Positions 43,793 to 51,978 of a stretch of DNA of 64,000 nt are shown here, piece after piece (position 1 is the first letter of the stretch; every line of letters begins with the position of its first letter). The DNA is from Paraburkholderia aromaticivorans. GTDB taxonomy: Bacteria > Pseudomonadota > Gammaproteobacteria > Burkholderiales > Burkholderiaceae. Under the pieces are notes generated by a model. The model was not told the DNA's origin. It did no database searches and worked only from the letters and a program-made list of their open reading frames with translations. The position numbers and the translations under genes are program-made. The DNA lies in the NCBI RefSeq assembly GCF_012689525.1, contig NZ_CP051516.1, forward strand, positions 2,480,001-2,544,000. Reading direction: 5' to 3'.

Positions 43793-44308
43793 ATGAACGC
43801 CAACCAGGATACGCTTGCCACGTTGACCGAACGGCTCGCCGCGCTCGAAGCCGAATCAGCGGTGCGCCGCACGATGGCGCGCTATATGGCGCTATGCGAC
43901 GTGCCGTCGGGCGCGCTCGAAGGCGAAACCCTCGCGGCCCTCTTCTCCGCCGATGCGATCTGGGAAGGCATCGGCTCACTGTACGCCAACAAGTTCGGCC
44001 GCCTGGCGGGCCACGCTGAAATTCTCGCGATGCTCACGCGCTACCTGCCGCCCTCACCGCATTTCTCGGTGAACGTGCACTTCCTCACGTCGGAAACCAT
44101 CGACGTGCAGGGCGCGAGCGCGAAAGGCCGCTGGATCATGCTGCAGGCCTCGGGCTATGTCGATGCGCCAGCCGAATTGATCTCGGCGCGCCTCGAAGTG
44201 GATTTCGCGCCTGCCGATAACGGCCGCGACTGGCTCATCACGCACTTTCGCACGGAGCGCCTGTTCGACGCACCGTGGCAGGTCAATGCAAGGAAACCGC
44301 ACCCATGA
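43793..44308 (+). CDS. iacI: IacI-like SnoaL/NTF2-fold protein
   Basis: 171-residue protein of the polyketide-cyclase/SnoaL-like NTF2 fold: LAALEAESAVRRTMARYMAL, LAALFSADAIWEGIGSLYAN, and HFSVNVHFLTSETIDVQGAS. Such proteins catalyse isomerisation, hydration or dehydration in a pocket. In iac clusters IacI is proposed to help a hydration or ring-opening step after IacA. The ATG at 43793 has GGAGCGGAATGCA before it. The stop overlaps the iacH start. Confidence 0.8.
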   Translation: MNANQDTLATLTERLAALEAESAVRRTMARYMALCDVPSGALEGETLAALFSADAIWEGIGSLYANKFGRLAGHAEILAMLTRYLPPSPHFSVNVHFLTSETIDVQGASAKGRWIMLQASGYVDAPAELISARLEVDFAPADNGRDWLITHFRTERLFDAPWQVNARKPHP

Positions 44309-45429
44309 ACGAGTTTATCCAGACGCTGTCGATAGGCGGCACCGGTCCAAGTATCGCGATCAAAGACACGATCGATATCGCCGGTTACGCCACCACCGCC
44401 GCGAGCCGCGCGCTCGCCGATACGCCGCCCGCGCAACAGCATGCTGAAGTTGTCGAACGTTTGCTCGCGGCCGGTTGGCACATCGTCGGCAAGGCAAACA
44501 TGCATGAACTGGCGTTCGGCATGACCGGCATCAACGACTTCACCGGCACGCCGCAGAATCCGCAAGATGCTGCGCGCATTCCGGGCGGATCGTCGAGCGG
44601 ATCGGCGGCGGCGGTCGGACTGAAACTCGCCGACGCCGCGCTCGGCACCGACACCGGCGGCTCGATTCGCGGACCCGCCGCATGCTGCGGCGTGATCGGT
44701 TTGAAGCCCACCTTCGGGCGCGTGTCGCGGCTCGGCGTGGCGCCGCGAGAATCCACGCTCGATTGTGTCGGCCCGTTTGCCCGTGACATGCGCATGCTCG
44801 TTGCCGCGATGCAGGCCATCACCGCTAACTTCGACGCGAACGCCGCGCGCGCATGGCAAGGCGCGTGCAAGATCGGCATCGTGCAGGCCGAGGCCGCGAC
44901 CGAGATCCTCGAAGCCGTGACACGCGCGGCCGACAAGGCAGCTTGTGCCGCGCATACGCTGCCGCTCGCCGGCCTCGCCGCCGCCTTCGACGCGGGCCTC
45001 GCCGTCATCAACGTCGAGACTTCGCGCGCGTTCGGCCATCTGGTGGCAAGCGGCAAACTCGGCGCGGATCTCGACGCGCGCCTGCGCGCTGCGGCCAACA
45101 CCACCGCCGCGCAACTCGACGCGGCGGAACAGGTGCGCCGCGACTTCACCGCGGCAGTCGACCACGCTTTGGACAACGTCGACGTCCTGATTCTGCCCAC
45201 CTTGCCCGCCCTGCCGATCACACTCGACGAAGCTCGCAGCGGCACGTCGGTGATCGCGATGTCGTCGCTGATCCGGCCGTTCAATCTGAGCGGCCATCCC
45301 GCGCTGAGTTTGCCGTTACCGATCGACGGCTCGCCGCTCAAGGCAGGTATGCAGATCGTCGGACGCAAGGGTCAGGATGAGCAGGTGTGTGCGATCGCGG
45401 CGCGTTTCGAAGCCGCCCTCGCGGCTTGA
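44305..45429 (+). CDS. iacH: IacH-like amidase-signature enzyme
   Basis: 374-residue amidase-signature hydrolase with the Ser-cisSer-Lys triad by spacing: Lys20 (SIAIKDTIDIAG), Ser96 (RIPGGSSSGSAAAVG) and nucleophile Ser120 (LGTDTGGSIRGPAAC). It is shorter than typical amidases (about 450-500) because the N-terminal helical segment before the Lys is nearly absent, as in other IacH proteins. It presumably acts on an oxindole-derived amide bond. The ATG is inside the iacI stop codon (ATGA), so the two are translationally coupled. Confidence 0.85.
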   Translation: MNEFIQTLSIGGTGPSIAIKDTIDIAGYATTAASRALADTPPAQQHAEVVERLLAAGWHIVGKANMHELAFGMTGINDFTGTPQNPQDAARIPGGSSSGSAAAVGLKLADAALGTDTGGSIRGPAACCGVIGLKPTFGRVSRLGVAPRESTLDCVGPFARDMRMLVAAMQAITANFDANAARAWQGACKIGIVQAEAATEILEAVTRAADKAACAAHTLPLAGLAAAFDAGLAVINVETSRAFGHLVASGKLGADLDARLRAAANTTAAQLDAAEQVRRDFTAAVDHALDNVDVLILPTLPALPITLDEARSGTSVIAMSSLIRPFNLSGHPALSLPLPIDGSPLKAGMQIVGRKGQDEQVCAIAARFEAALAA

Positions 45430-45494
45430 TTCGCTTGAGCCATGCCTCGGGCCGCTCGAACAGCGGCTGTTTTTTCGAAGTGGAGTGGATGCAA

Positions 45495-46238
45495 ATGCAG
45501 AAAAGAGTCGTTCTTGTCACCGGCGCCGCGCGCGGCTTGGGCGCCGCGATCGCCACGCGCTTTCATGCAGGGGGTTACGCGGTCGCCATCGGCGATATCG
45601 CATTCGATGCCGCAGAAGCGCTCGCGCGCGATCTGAGCGCCGACGGTTCCACCGCGTTCGCGCTGAATCTCGACGTCACCGCGAAAGACGCTTTCACTGC
45701 GGCGCGCGACGCGATACTACAACGCTGGGGGCATATCGACGCATTGGTGAATAACGCGGGTGCCTCCAAAGTCGTCTCCGTGATGGAGATTACCGCTGAG
45801 CAATTCGATCAGGTTATCAACGTCAACTTGCGCAGCGTGCTGTTCGGCTGCCAGGTGTTCGGCCAGCATTTCGCCGACGCGGGCGCGGGCCGTATCGTCA
45901 ATATCGCGTCGCTGGCGGGACAAAACGGTGGCTCGGCCACCGGCGCGCACTATGCTGCCGCGAAAGGCGGTGTGATCACGCTCACCAAAGTCTTCGCGCG
46001 CGATCTCGGCGCGGCGGGCGTGACCGTGAACGCCATTTCGCCTGGACCGATGGATCTGCCGATCGTGCATGAAAGCGTCGCCCCTGACAAACTGAAGGCG
46101 GTGATCGCGAACATTCCGGCGGGACGTCTAGGCTCAGCGGATTATGTCGCCGATGTCGCCGTGATGCTTGCAGCGGAAAACGCCTACTTCGCAAACGGCG
46201 CGTGCTGGGATGTGAACGGCGGACTGTTCATGCGCTGA
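45495..46238 (+). CDS. iacE: IacE-like short-chain dehydrogenase/reductase
   Basis: 247-residue SDR: VVLVTGAARGLGAAIATRFH cofactor motif, ALVNNAGASKVVSVM, catalytic Ser in IVNIASLAGQNGG and YAAAKGGVITLTKVFARDLG. It ends with CWDVNGGLFMR. It is thought to oxidise or reduce a hydroxylated indole intermediate in the IAA route. The start at 45495 is preferred over 45489 because the GGAG site (45482-45485) is nine bases before it. It is the last gene of the operon and converges on the response regulator over a hairpin. Confidence 0.85.
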   Translation: MQKRVVLVTGAARGLGAAIATRFHAGGYAVAIGDIAFDAAEALARDLSADGSTAFALNLDVTAKDAFTAARDAILQRWGHIDALVNNAGASKVVSVMEITAEQFDQVINVNLRSVLFGCQVFGQHFADAGAGRIVNIASLAGQNGGSATGAHYAAAKGGVITLTKVFARDLGAAGVTVNAISPGPMDLPIVHESVAPDKLKAVIANIPAGRLGSADYVADVAVMLAAENAYFANGACWDVNGGLFMR

Positions 46239-46267
46239 TGCGAACGCGGATACGCGGGAACACCACA

Positions 46268-46294
46268 GCGGCATGCATCAACGCTGCATGCCGC
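46268..46294. terminator. Hairpin between iacE and the response-regulator gene
   Basis: GCGGCATGCA (46268-46277) pairs perfectly with TGCATGCCGC (46285-46294) over a 7-nt loop, overlapping the last codons of the leftward regulator. It has no T-tract on either side, so Rho-independent termination is uncertain; the convergent position suggests a transcript boundary. Confidence 0.55.
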
Positions 46295-46940
46295 CCGTGT
46301 TTGCATCCTGATCCCACACCGCCATCACCTCGCGTACCAGCATCGCGATCGAGGCTGCGCCGAGCTTGTCCTTGATGCTCGCGCGATGCACGTCGACGGT
46401 CTTCACGCTGATCGACAAATCGCTGGCAATGCGCTTGCTGCCTTTGCCGTCGATCACGCCGCGCAGCACTTCTTTTTCACGCGCGGTCAGCGACTCGATT
46501 CGTTTGCGCAGTTCGCGGTGCTTCTGGCCGGCCGCATGACGAAGCGCCGCGAGCTTCAACGCGCTTTGCACGCGGTCGAGCATTTGCTGCGAGTTATACG
46601 GTTTCTCGACAAAATCGATCGCGCCGTTTTGCAACGCACGCACCGACATCGGAATATCGCCGTGGCCGCTGACAAAAATGATCGGCAACGTGACGCCCTG
46701 GCGATTCAATTCCGCTTGCACGTCGAAGCCGCTTTGCTCCGGCATCCGCACGTCGAGCACGAGACAGGCTGGCACGTCCGCATTGAATGCGCCGAGAAAC
46801 TCTCTCGCATTGGCGAAACCCGCCGACTTCACGCCAACCGATTCGAGCAGCCAGGCGAGCGACGTGCGCATGCCGCTGTCGTCGTCGACGATGTAGACGA
46901 TCGGTGCGAGGGGCGCGGCGGACGGCGAAGGCTGGGACAT
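46278..46940 (-). CDS. FixJ/NarL-type response regulator (IacR2-like)
   Basis: 220-residue two-component regulator. Receiver domain: VYIVDDDSGMRTSLAWLLES acidic pocket, phospho-acceptor Asp in CLVLDVRMPEQSGFD, Ser in IIFVSGHGDIPMS and Lys in DFVEKPYNSQQM. A LuxR-type HTH follows: IESLTAREKEVLRGVIDGKG, IASDLSISVKTVDVHRASIK. It pairs with the PAS kinase at 40422-41930; the iacABIHE operon lies between them. As I recall, a two-component system responding to IAA is reported in P. phytofirmans. The start at 46940 is preferred; 46973 is possible. Confidence 0.88.
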   Translation of the reverse strand: MSQPSPSAAPLAPIVYIVDDDSGMRTSLAWLLESVGVKSAGFANAREFLGAFNADVPACLVLDVRMPEQSGFDVQAELNRQGVTLPIIFVSGHGDIPMSVRALQNGAIDFVEKPYNSQQMLDRVQSALKLAALRHAAGQKHRELRKRIESLTAREKEVLRGVIDGKGSKRIASDLSISVKTVDVHRASIKDKLGAASIAMLVREVMAVWDQDANTGGMQR

Positions 46941-47198
46941 GGTGGTCGTTTTAGATGCGATTCGAAGCGTCATAGCGGGTCCATCATAACCAGCGGAAAA
47001 AGCGCTGCAAAGCGATAGTTACCCTGAAACGGCGATTAACCGCGTCCGTATGCCCGGCGCTCGGCGACCTATTGGGGAAAGCTTTAGGCGGACTGGGAAA
47101 CACGCCTGTCCGCTCACCGCTCGCGCGGATTTTTTTCTGCACGGCGATTGAGTACGCTTGAATCCAATCGCTCGACACTTGCCCGAGGAATCCAAACG

Positions 47199-47738
47199 AT
47201 GACGCCGACCCAACACGCGACTCCCGACGCCGAAGCTCACATCGACGTCAAACAGCAATTCCGTCAAGCCATGGCGCACCTCAGCGCCGCTGTGAACGTC
47301 ATCACGACAGCCGGCCCGCATGGACGTTGCGGCGTGACCGCGAGCGCCGTGTGCTCCGTCACCGATACGCCGCCTACGCTGCTCGTCTGCCTGAACCGGT
47401 CGAGCGCGATGCACGCGACCTTCCAGAGCAACCGGCATGTTTGTGTCAACGTGCTGCCTGGCGAGCACGAACTGCTCGCACGCCACTTCGCGGGCATGAC
47501 CCAGGTGCCGATGGAAGAACGCTTCGGCTGGCCGATCTGGGATGAAGGCTCACACGGCGTACCGGTCTTGCGAGATGCGCTGACCAGCCTGCAAGGCGAG
47601 ATCGTCGACCTGAAGGAAGTCGGTTCGCACTCGGTGATGTTCGTGAAGACCACACGCATCAGCGTGCGAAGCGATGGCGATGGGCTGATCTACTTCGATC
47701 GCAACTTCCATCGCATCAAACGCGTCGGATCGCATTGA
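47199..47738 (+). CDS. iacG: IacG-like NAD(P)H:flavin reductase
   Basis: 179-residue flavin reductase of the HpaC/DIM6 type: FRQAMAHLSAAVNVITTAGP, GRCGVTASAVCSVTDTPPTL, CVNVLPGEHELLARHFAGMT and LQGEIVDLKEVGSHSVMFVK. It supplies reduced FMN or FAD to IacA. The ATG at 47199 with GAGGAATCC upstream is chosen over an earlier in-frame start at 47148. It is monocistronic, with its own promoter region shared with the divergent response regulator. Confidence 0.87.
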   Translation: MTPTQHATPDAEAHIDVKQQFRQAMAHLSAAVNVITTAGPHGRCGVTASAVCSVTDTPPTLLVCLNRSSAMHATFQSNRHVCVNVLPGEHELLARHFAGMTQVPMEERFGWPIWDEGSHGVPVLRDALTSLQGEIVDLKEVGSHSVMFVKTTRISVRSDGDGLIYFDRNFHRIKRVGSH

Positions 47739-47763
47739 TCCATGGCGGCGGCACGCGGATCGC

Positions 47764-48696
47764 TCAAACCACGTCCGCGCGATCGGTGTCGAACTGGAAA
47801 AGCGGCGCTGACGCGACAGCTTCGACGAAACAGTCGATCAGATAATCGCAGGCCGACGTATTCAATGCGTCGCGCCGCGAGATGATCCCCACCGACACGC
47901 GCGGCAACGCTTCACGCACCGGCACCGAGACGATGCGCTCGCGAATCCAGTCGGTCTCCAGAAAACTCTTCGGGCAGCACGAGAGAAGATTGCTGTTGAC
48001 CGACAGCGAAAAGCTCGCGCTGAACGAGCTGCACTCCACTACCACGCGCGGCGCAGTCGCCCCATGCTGCACGAAAAAATCCTGCAACGACTGGCCGATG
48101 CTTTCGGGTGTCGTGTTCAGCATCCAGTCAGCGCCCTCCAGATCCGCGATCGACTGCGCGTTCGCCAACGGATGCCCCTTGCGCGCCGAGATAATCAGTT
48201 CGCCGTCGAGCAATGAACGAAACATGAACTCCGGCGCGAGCTTCTTTTCATCGACGATCGCAATGACGAAATCCAACGAGCCATCACGCAGCCGCGCAAG
48301 GGCGGCGGTCAGAAAACCCTCCTGAACCGAGAGCCGCGTCTTCGGCATGCGCTGCCGGAACGTATGGATCGCGCGCGACAGGTACTTCAACGACACCAGC
48401 GGCGTGACCGCGCACGAGACCGTGCCGCCCTCCTGACCGGACAGCATCACCACATCGTCTTTCGCATGCTGCATCTCGGCGAGGATGAGTTTCGCCCGCG
48501 CGTAGACGGCCTGACCGTACTGCGTGAGCTGTGCGCCACGCGCGCTGCGCGTCACGAGCGGCACGCCCAATTCCTGTTCGAACTCGCGGATCGCTTTGGT
48601 CAACGCGGGCTGGGACAGGCACACCGTCTTGGCCGCAGCTCGGATGCTGCCGTGCTGGGCAATCGCCACTAAAGCGCGCAACTGGTTGTATTTCAC
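47764..48696 (-). CDS. LysR-type regulator divergent from an MFS-amidase-porin group
   Basis: 310-residue LysR of the TsaR/GltC-like group: MKYNQLRALVAIAQHGSIRA, VCLSQPALTKAIREFEQELG and LVTRSARGAQLTQYGQAVYA. The effector domain includes VSCAVTPLVSLKYLSRAIHT and LDFVIAIVDEKKLAPEFMFR. It converges on iacG and is divergent from the carrier gene at 49016, so its likely target is 49016-53181 rather than the iac genes. Confidence 0.87.
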   Translation of the reverse strand: MKYNQLRALVAIAQHGSIRAAAKTVCLSQPALTKAIREFEQELGVPLVTRSARGAQLTQYGQAVYARAKLILAEMQHAKDDVVMLSGQEGGTVSCAVTPLVSLKYLSRAIHTFRQRMPKTRLSVQEGFLTAALARLRDGSLDFVIAIVDEKKLAPEFMFRSLLDGELIISARKGHPLANAQSIADLEGADWMLNTTPESIGQSLQDFFVQHGATAPRVVVECSSFSASFSLSVNSNLLSCCPKSFLETDWIRERIVSVPVREALPRVSVGIISRRDALNTSACDYLIDCFVEAVASAPLFQFDTDRADVV

Positions 48697-49015
48697 GGGC
48701 GTGAGCGGTCGATTGAACCGTTAGTGGAAGGGATCACTTTCGAAGCCAAAGCGGCGGCTTAAGGCTTGAACCGATGGTACACCGCGATAAAAGCCCCGGC
48801 CATGCTCCCAAATACTCATTGCCCATGCCGCTCACGGCCATCCCGCCGGGCGCGATAACCCTGCGTTATCACAATAAGAAAAAGCAAATCCAGATGGTTT
48901 TTTGTTCTCCCTAGACTTTTCATGTCGTCGTCATTGAAGGCGCTGCGCACTCGAAGCGTTCTCGACGTGTCCCTGAAGCATCACGGTTCGATTCACCTCC
49001 ACAGGAATCCCGTTC
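48697..49015. promoter_or_regulatory. Divergent promoter with LysR-type box GATAAC-N5-GTTATC
   Basis: 319 bp between the LysR gene and the MFS gene. GATAAC (48854-48859) and GTTATC (48865-48870) form a perfect inverted repeat that also satisfies the T-N11-A LysR pattern. An AT-rich stretch (about 48871-48905) follows and may hold the MFS promoter. No gene was recognised in this interval. Confidence 0.6.
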
Positions 49016-50338
49016 ATGAAGTCACCGTCACTCAGTTCCTCGCTGCACGATGTCAGTCACAGCGCCACGCACGGCGCTTCGACTCGCGGCTTGATCGTCG
49101 CGACGACCATCGGCAACGCATTCGAATTCTTCGATCTCACCGTCTACAGTTTTTTTGCCGTGCTGCTCGGCAAGCTGTTTTTTCCGCTCGCTTCGTCGCA
49201 GCAACAGTTGCTGCTCTCGGTCGGCACGTTCGGCATCGGCTTCGTTGCACGACCGCTGGGTGGCGTGCTGTTCGGCGTCCTGGCCGACCGTTTCGGACGC
49301 ATCGCCGCGATGAATCTCACGCTCGTCACGATGGCGGTCGGCACCGGCCTGATCGGCGTGATGCCGACCTACGCGCAGATCGGCATCGCGGCGCCGCTCG
49401 CGATCGTCGCCGCACGCTTGCTGCAAGGCTTCTCCGCAGGCGGTGAAGTGGGCGTGGCCACTACGCTGCTTGCCGAGCGCGCCTCTAGCGCGCGGCGCGG
49501 CTTCATCACGAGCTGGCAGTTCGCGAGCCAGGGGGCGGCCGCGCTGGCGGGTTCGCTGGTGGGCTTTCTGCTCTCGCACTACCTCGACAAGGCATCGCTC
49601 GAAACCTGGGGTTGGCGCATTCCGTTCCTCGCGGGCATTCTGATCGCACCACTCGGGCTGTATCTGCGCTCGCGTCTGGGCAGCGAAGGTGGCGAAAGCG
49701 ACGCGCCCGCCGATGCCGCGCGCGACTCCGCCGGCGTGCTGAAGACCGTGATGACACGCGACTGGCGGCTCGTGCTGGTGGCGTTCCTGCTCGTGATCGG
49801 CGGCACCTCCGCGCATTTCATCGTGATCTATTACATGTCCACGTATGCGATCAAGGTGCTGCATCTGCCCATGGACGCCGCCTTGTGGTGCGGGATTCTG
49901 GCGGGCGCCGTCATGCTGGTGATGTCGCCAGTGGGCGGCATCTGGTCGGATATGTACGGACGCAAACGCGTCACGTTCATCTCGCGCCTGCTGCTGACGC
50001 TGCTGATCCTGCCGGGCTTCTATCTGATCGAGCATGCGCCTTCGGCTAGCACGCTTTATCTCGTCGTCTGCGGGCTCGCCGCGCTGCATTCCATCAACGC
50101 GGGCGCGAACGGCACCATGCTGCCCGAGATGTTTCCTCGCAGCACGCGCGCCACGGGACTGTCGATCGCGTATGCCGCGGGCGTGTCCATCTTCGGCGGC
50201 TTTGCGCAGTTCATCGTGACGTGGCTGATCCAGACCACCGGCAATCCTGCCGCGCCCGCGTGGTACGTGATCGTCTGCGGCGTGTTTTCGCTGATCGCGC
50301 TGCTGTTCGTGGTCGACCGCACACGTCAGGATATTTGA
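49016..50338 (+). CDS. MFS transporter (metabolite:H+ symporter family)
   Basis: 440-residue 12-helix inner-membrane carrier: ATTIGNAFEFFDLTVYSFF, GFVARPLGGVLFGVLADRFG, FSAGGEVGVATTLLAERASS and IWSDMYGRKRVTFIS are MHS-type motifs similar to the carrier at 39095. AGGAATCCCGTTC precedes the ATG. It leads a group with a second amidase and a porin, so it may import an amide or carboxylate substrate that feeds the neighbouring pathway. Confidence 0.87.
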   Translation: MKSPSLSSSLHDVSHSATHGASTRGLIVATTIGNAFEFFDLTVYSFFAVLLGKLFFPLASSQQQLLLSVGTFGIGFVARPLGGVLFGVLADRFGRIAAMNLTLVTMAVGTGLIGVMPTYAQIGIAAPLAIVAARLLQGFSAGGEVGVATTLLAERASSARRGFITSWQFASQGAAALAGSLVGFLLSHYLDKASLETWGWRIPFLAGILIAPLGLYLRSRLGSEGGESDAPADAARDSAGVLKTVMTRDWRLVLVAFLLVIGGTSAHFIVIYYMSTYAIKVLHLPMDAALWCGILAGAVMLVMSPVGGIWSDMYGRKRVTFISRLLLTLLILPGFYLIEHAPSASTLYLVVCGLAALHSINAGANGTMLPEMFPRSTRATGLSIAYAAGVSIFGGFAQFIVTWLIQTTGNPAAPAWYVIVCGVFSLIALLFVVDRTRQDI

Positions 50339-50383
50339 GCCGCGACTCACGCGTCATTCACTCATTTTTAACGCGAAATTCTC

Positions 50384-51847
50384 ATGTCAGACACTCTTCA
50401 TGCCGATGCACCGCTCGCCACGGGCAGCGAACTCTGCGATCTGTCCGCCGTCGCGTTGCTGGATCTACAGCGCAAAAAAACCGTAAGCGCCGCCGAGATA
50501 CTCGATGCCCATCTCTCTCGTATCGATGCCGTGAACCCGCAGGTCAACGCGCTGGTGACGATCGCCGATGCCTCCACGCTGCGCGCGCGTGCCGCGGAAA
50601 TCGACGCGCAATGGTCGCGTGGCATCTGGCAAGGTCCGCTGCATGGGTTGCCGGTTTCGCAGAAGGATCTGACCGCGACGCAAGGCGTGCGCACCACGTT
50701 CGGCTCGACAATCTTCGAGCATCACGTGCCGCAACACAGTGCGCTGATCGCGCGCCGCTGCGATGCGGCGGGCGCGCTGATGATCGGCAAATCGAACACG
50801 CCGGAATTCGGCGCGGGCTCGCACACCTTCAACGAGGTCTTCGGCGTGACGCGCAATCCGTGGGACCTGAGCAAATCGGCGGGCGGCAGCAGCGGCGGCG
50901 CGGCGGCGTCGGTGGCGTGCGGCATGAACCCGCTCGCGTGCGGCAGCGACATGGGCGGCTCGCTGCGTAATCCGGCCGCGTGGAATGCGGTGGTCGGCTT
51001 GCGTCCGTCGCCGGGACGCGTGCCGCGCGCGCCGGATTTGAACGGCTGGGCCACGCTCGGCGTGGACGGACCCATGGCGCGCGACGTCGCCGACACGGCT
51101 CTGCTGTTGAGCGCAATCGCCGGTCCGTCAGGCGAAACCGCGACTGAAATCAACGAGCCTGGTTCACGCTTCGCGCTGCCGTTGCGACGCGACTTTCGCG
51201 GCACGCGCATTGCCATGTCGGTGCAGCTTGCAGGTCTCGCCGTCGATCCCGAGATTCAGCGCGCCGTGCACGCGCAGGCCGCCGTGTTCGAGTCCATGGG
51301 CTGCGAGGTCGAATTCGCCGACCCCGATCTCGGCGATGCCGAGGACGTGTTCCGCATGGAACGTGCGTGGATGATCGGCAGTCTCGTCGATCGGCTCGAT
51401 GAGGACGCACGCGCGCAATTGAAGCCGGAGATCGAAGCGGAGTGTCGCCTGCATCGCTCGCTCTCGGCCGCGGATCTGGGCGACATGTTCGTACGTAAGA
51501 CCGCGCTGTTCGAGCGCATGCGCCGCTTCATGGACAACCACGCGTTCTATGTGCTGCCCGCCACGCAGATGCTGCCTTTCGATGCCGAGTTGCGCTGGCC
51601 CAGTGAATTCATGGGCACGCACTACGACTCGTATATCGACTGGATGCGGATCTGCTGGTATCTGTCGTCCACCGAATCGCCAGTGCTGGCGTTGCCGTGC
51701 GGCTTCAGCGCGTCCGGCCTGCCGATCGGCCTGCAGATCGCCGGCCGCTTTCGCGACGATTGGGGGCTGCTGCAATTCGGTCACGCCTATGAGGCAGCGG
51801 CCTTGCATGGGGCGACGCGGCCGCCATTGATCAGCGGCTCGCGTTAA
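50384..51847 (+). CDS. Amidase-signature hydrolase (second amidase)
   Basis: 487-residue amidase with Lys94 (LPVSQKDLTATQG), cis-Ser169 (SAGGSSGGAAASVACG) and nucleophile Ser193 (GSDMGGSLRNPAAW), at exactly family spacing. A full-length N-terminal helical region is present, unlike IacH. Candidates are aryl-amide or indole-acetamide hydrolase; the sequence alone does not decide. It lies 45 bp after the MFS carrier in the same operon, next to IAA catabolic genes, which makes hydrolysis of an IAA amide an attractive but untested idea. Confidence 0.88.
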   Translation: MSDTLHADAPLATGSELCDLSAVALLDLQRKKTVSAAEILDAHLSRIDAVNPQVNALVTIADASTLRARAAEIDAQWSRGIWQGPLHGLPVSQKDLTATQGVRTTFGSTIFEHHVPQHSALIARRCDAAGALMIGKSNTPEFGAGSHTFNEVFGVTRNPWDLSKSAGGSSGGAAASVACGMNPLACGSDMGGSLRNPAAWNAVVGLRPSPGRVPRAPDLNGWATLGVDGPMARDVADTALLLSAIAGPSGETATEINEPGSRFALPLRRDFRGTRIAMSVQLAGLAVDPEIQRAVHAQAAVFESMGCEVEFADPDLGDAEDVFRMERAWMIGSLVDRLDEDARAQLKPEIEAECRLHRSLSAADLGDMFVRKTALFERMRRFMDNHAFYVLPATQMLPFDAELRWPSEFMGTHYDSYIDWMRICWYLSSTESPVLALPCGFSASGLPIGLQIAGRFRDDWGLLQFGHAYEAAALHGATRPPLISGSR

Positions 51848-51978
51848 ACGCCCTTTACCTAAGAGGTTCTTCCAGTAGCCGGTTTCCCGCCGGCTGCGTG
51901 CAGGCAAGCAACGCGTGGCTCGCGGGAGCGAACACGTCCGTCACTTTTCGCATTTTCTCCACATGAGCGTCAGACCAC

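Noticed and set aside
45495..46238. BenD-type dihydrodiol dehydrogenase for the catechol route
   Set aside because: It is the last gene of iacABIHE with generic SDR motifs; IacE explains it without requiring a benzoate pathway.
49028..50350. Leftward open frame of 440 codons opposite the MFS carrier at 49016
   Set aside because: Antisense to a 12-helix transporter; hydrophilic Arg/His-rich product typical of a shadow frame.
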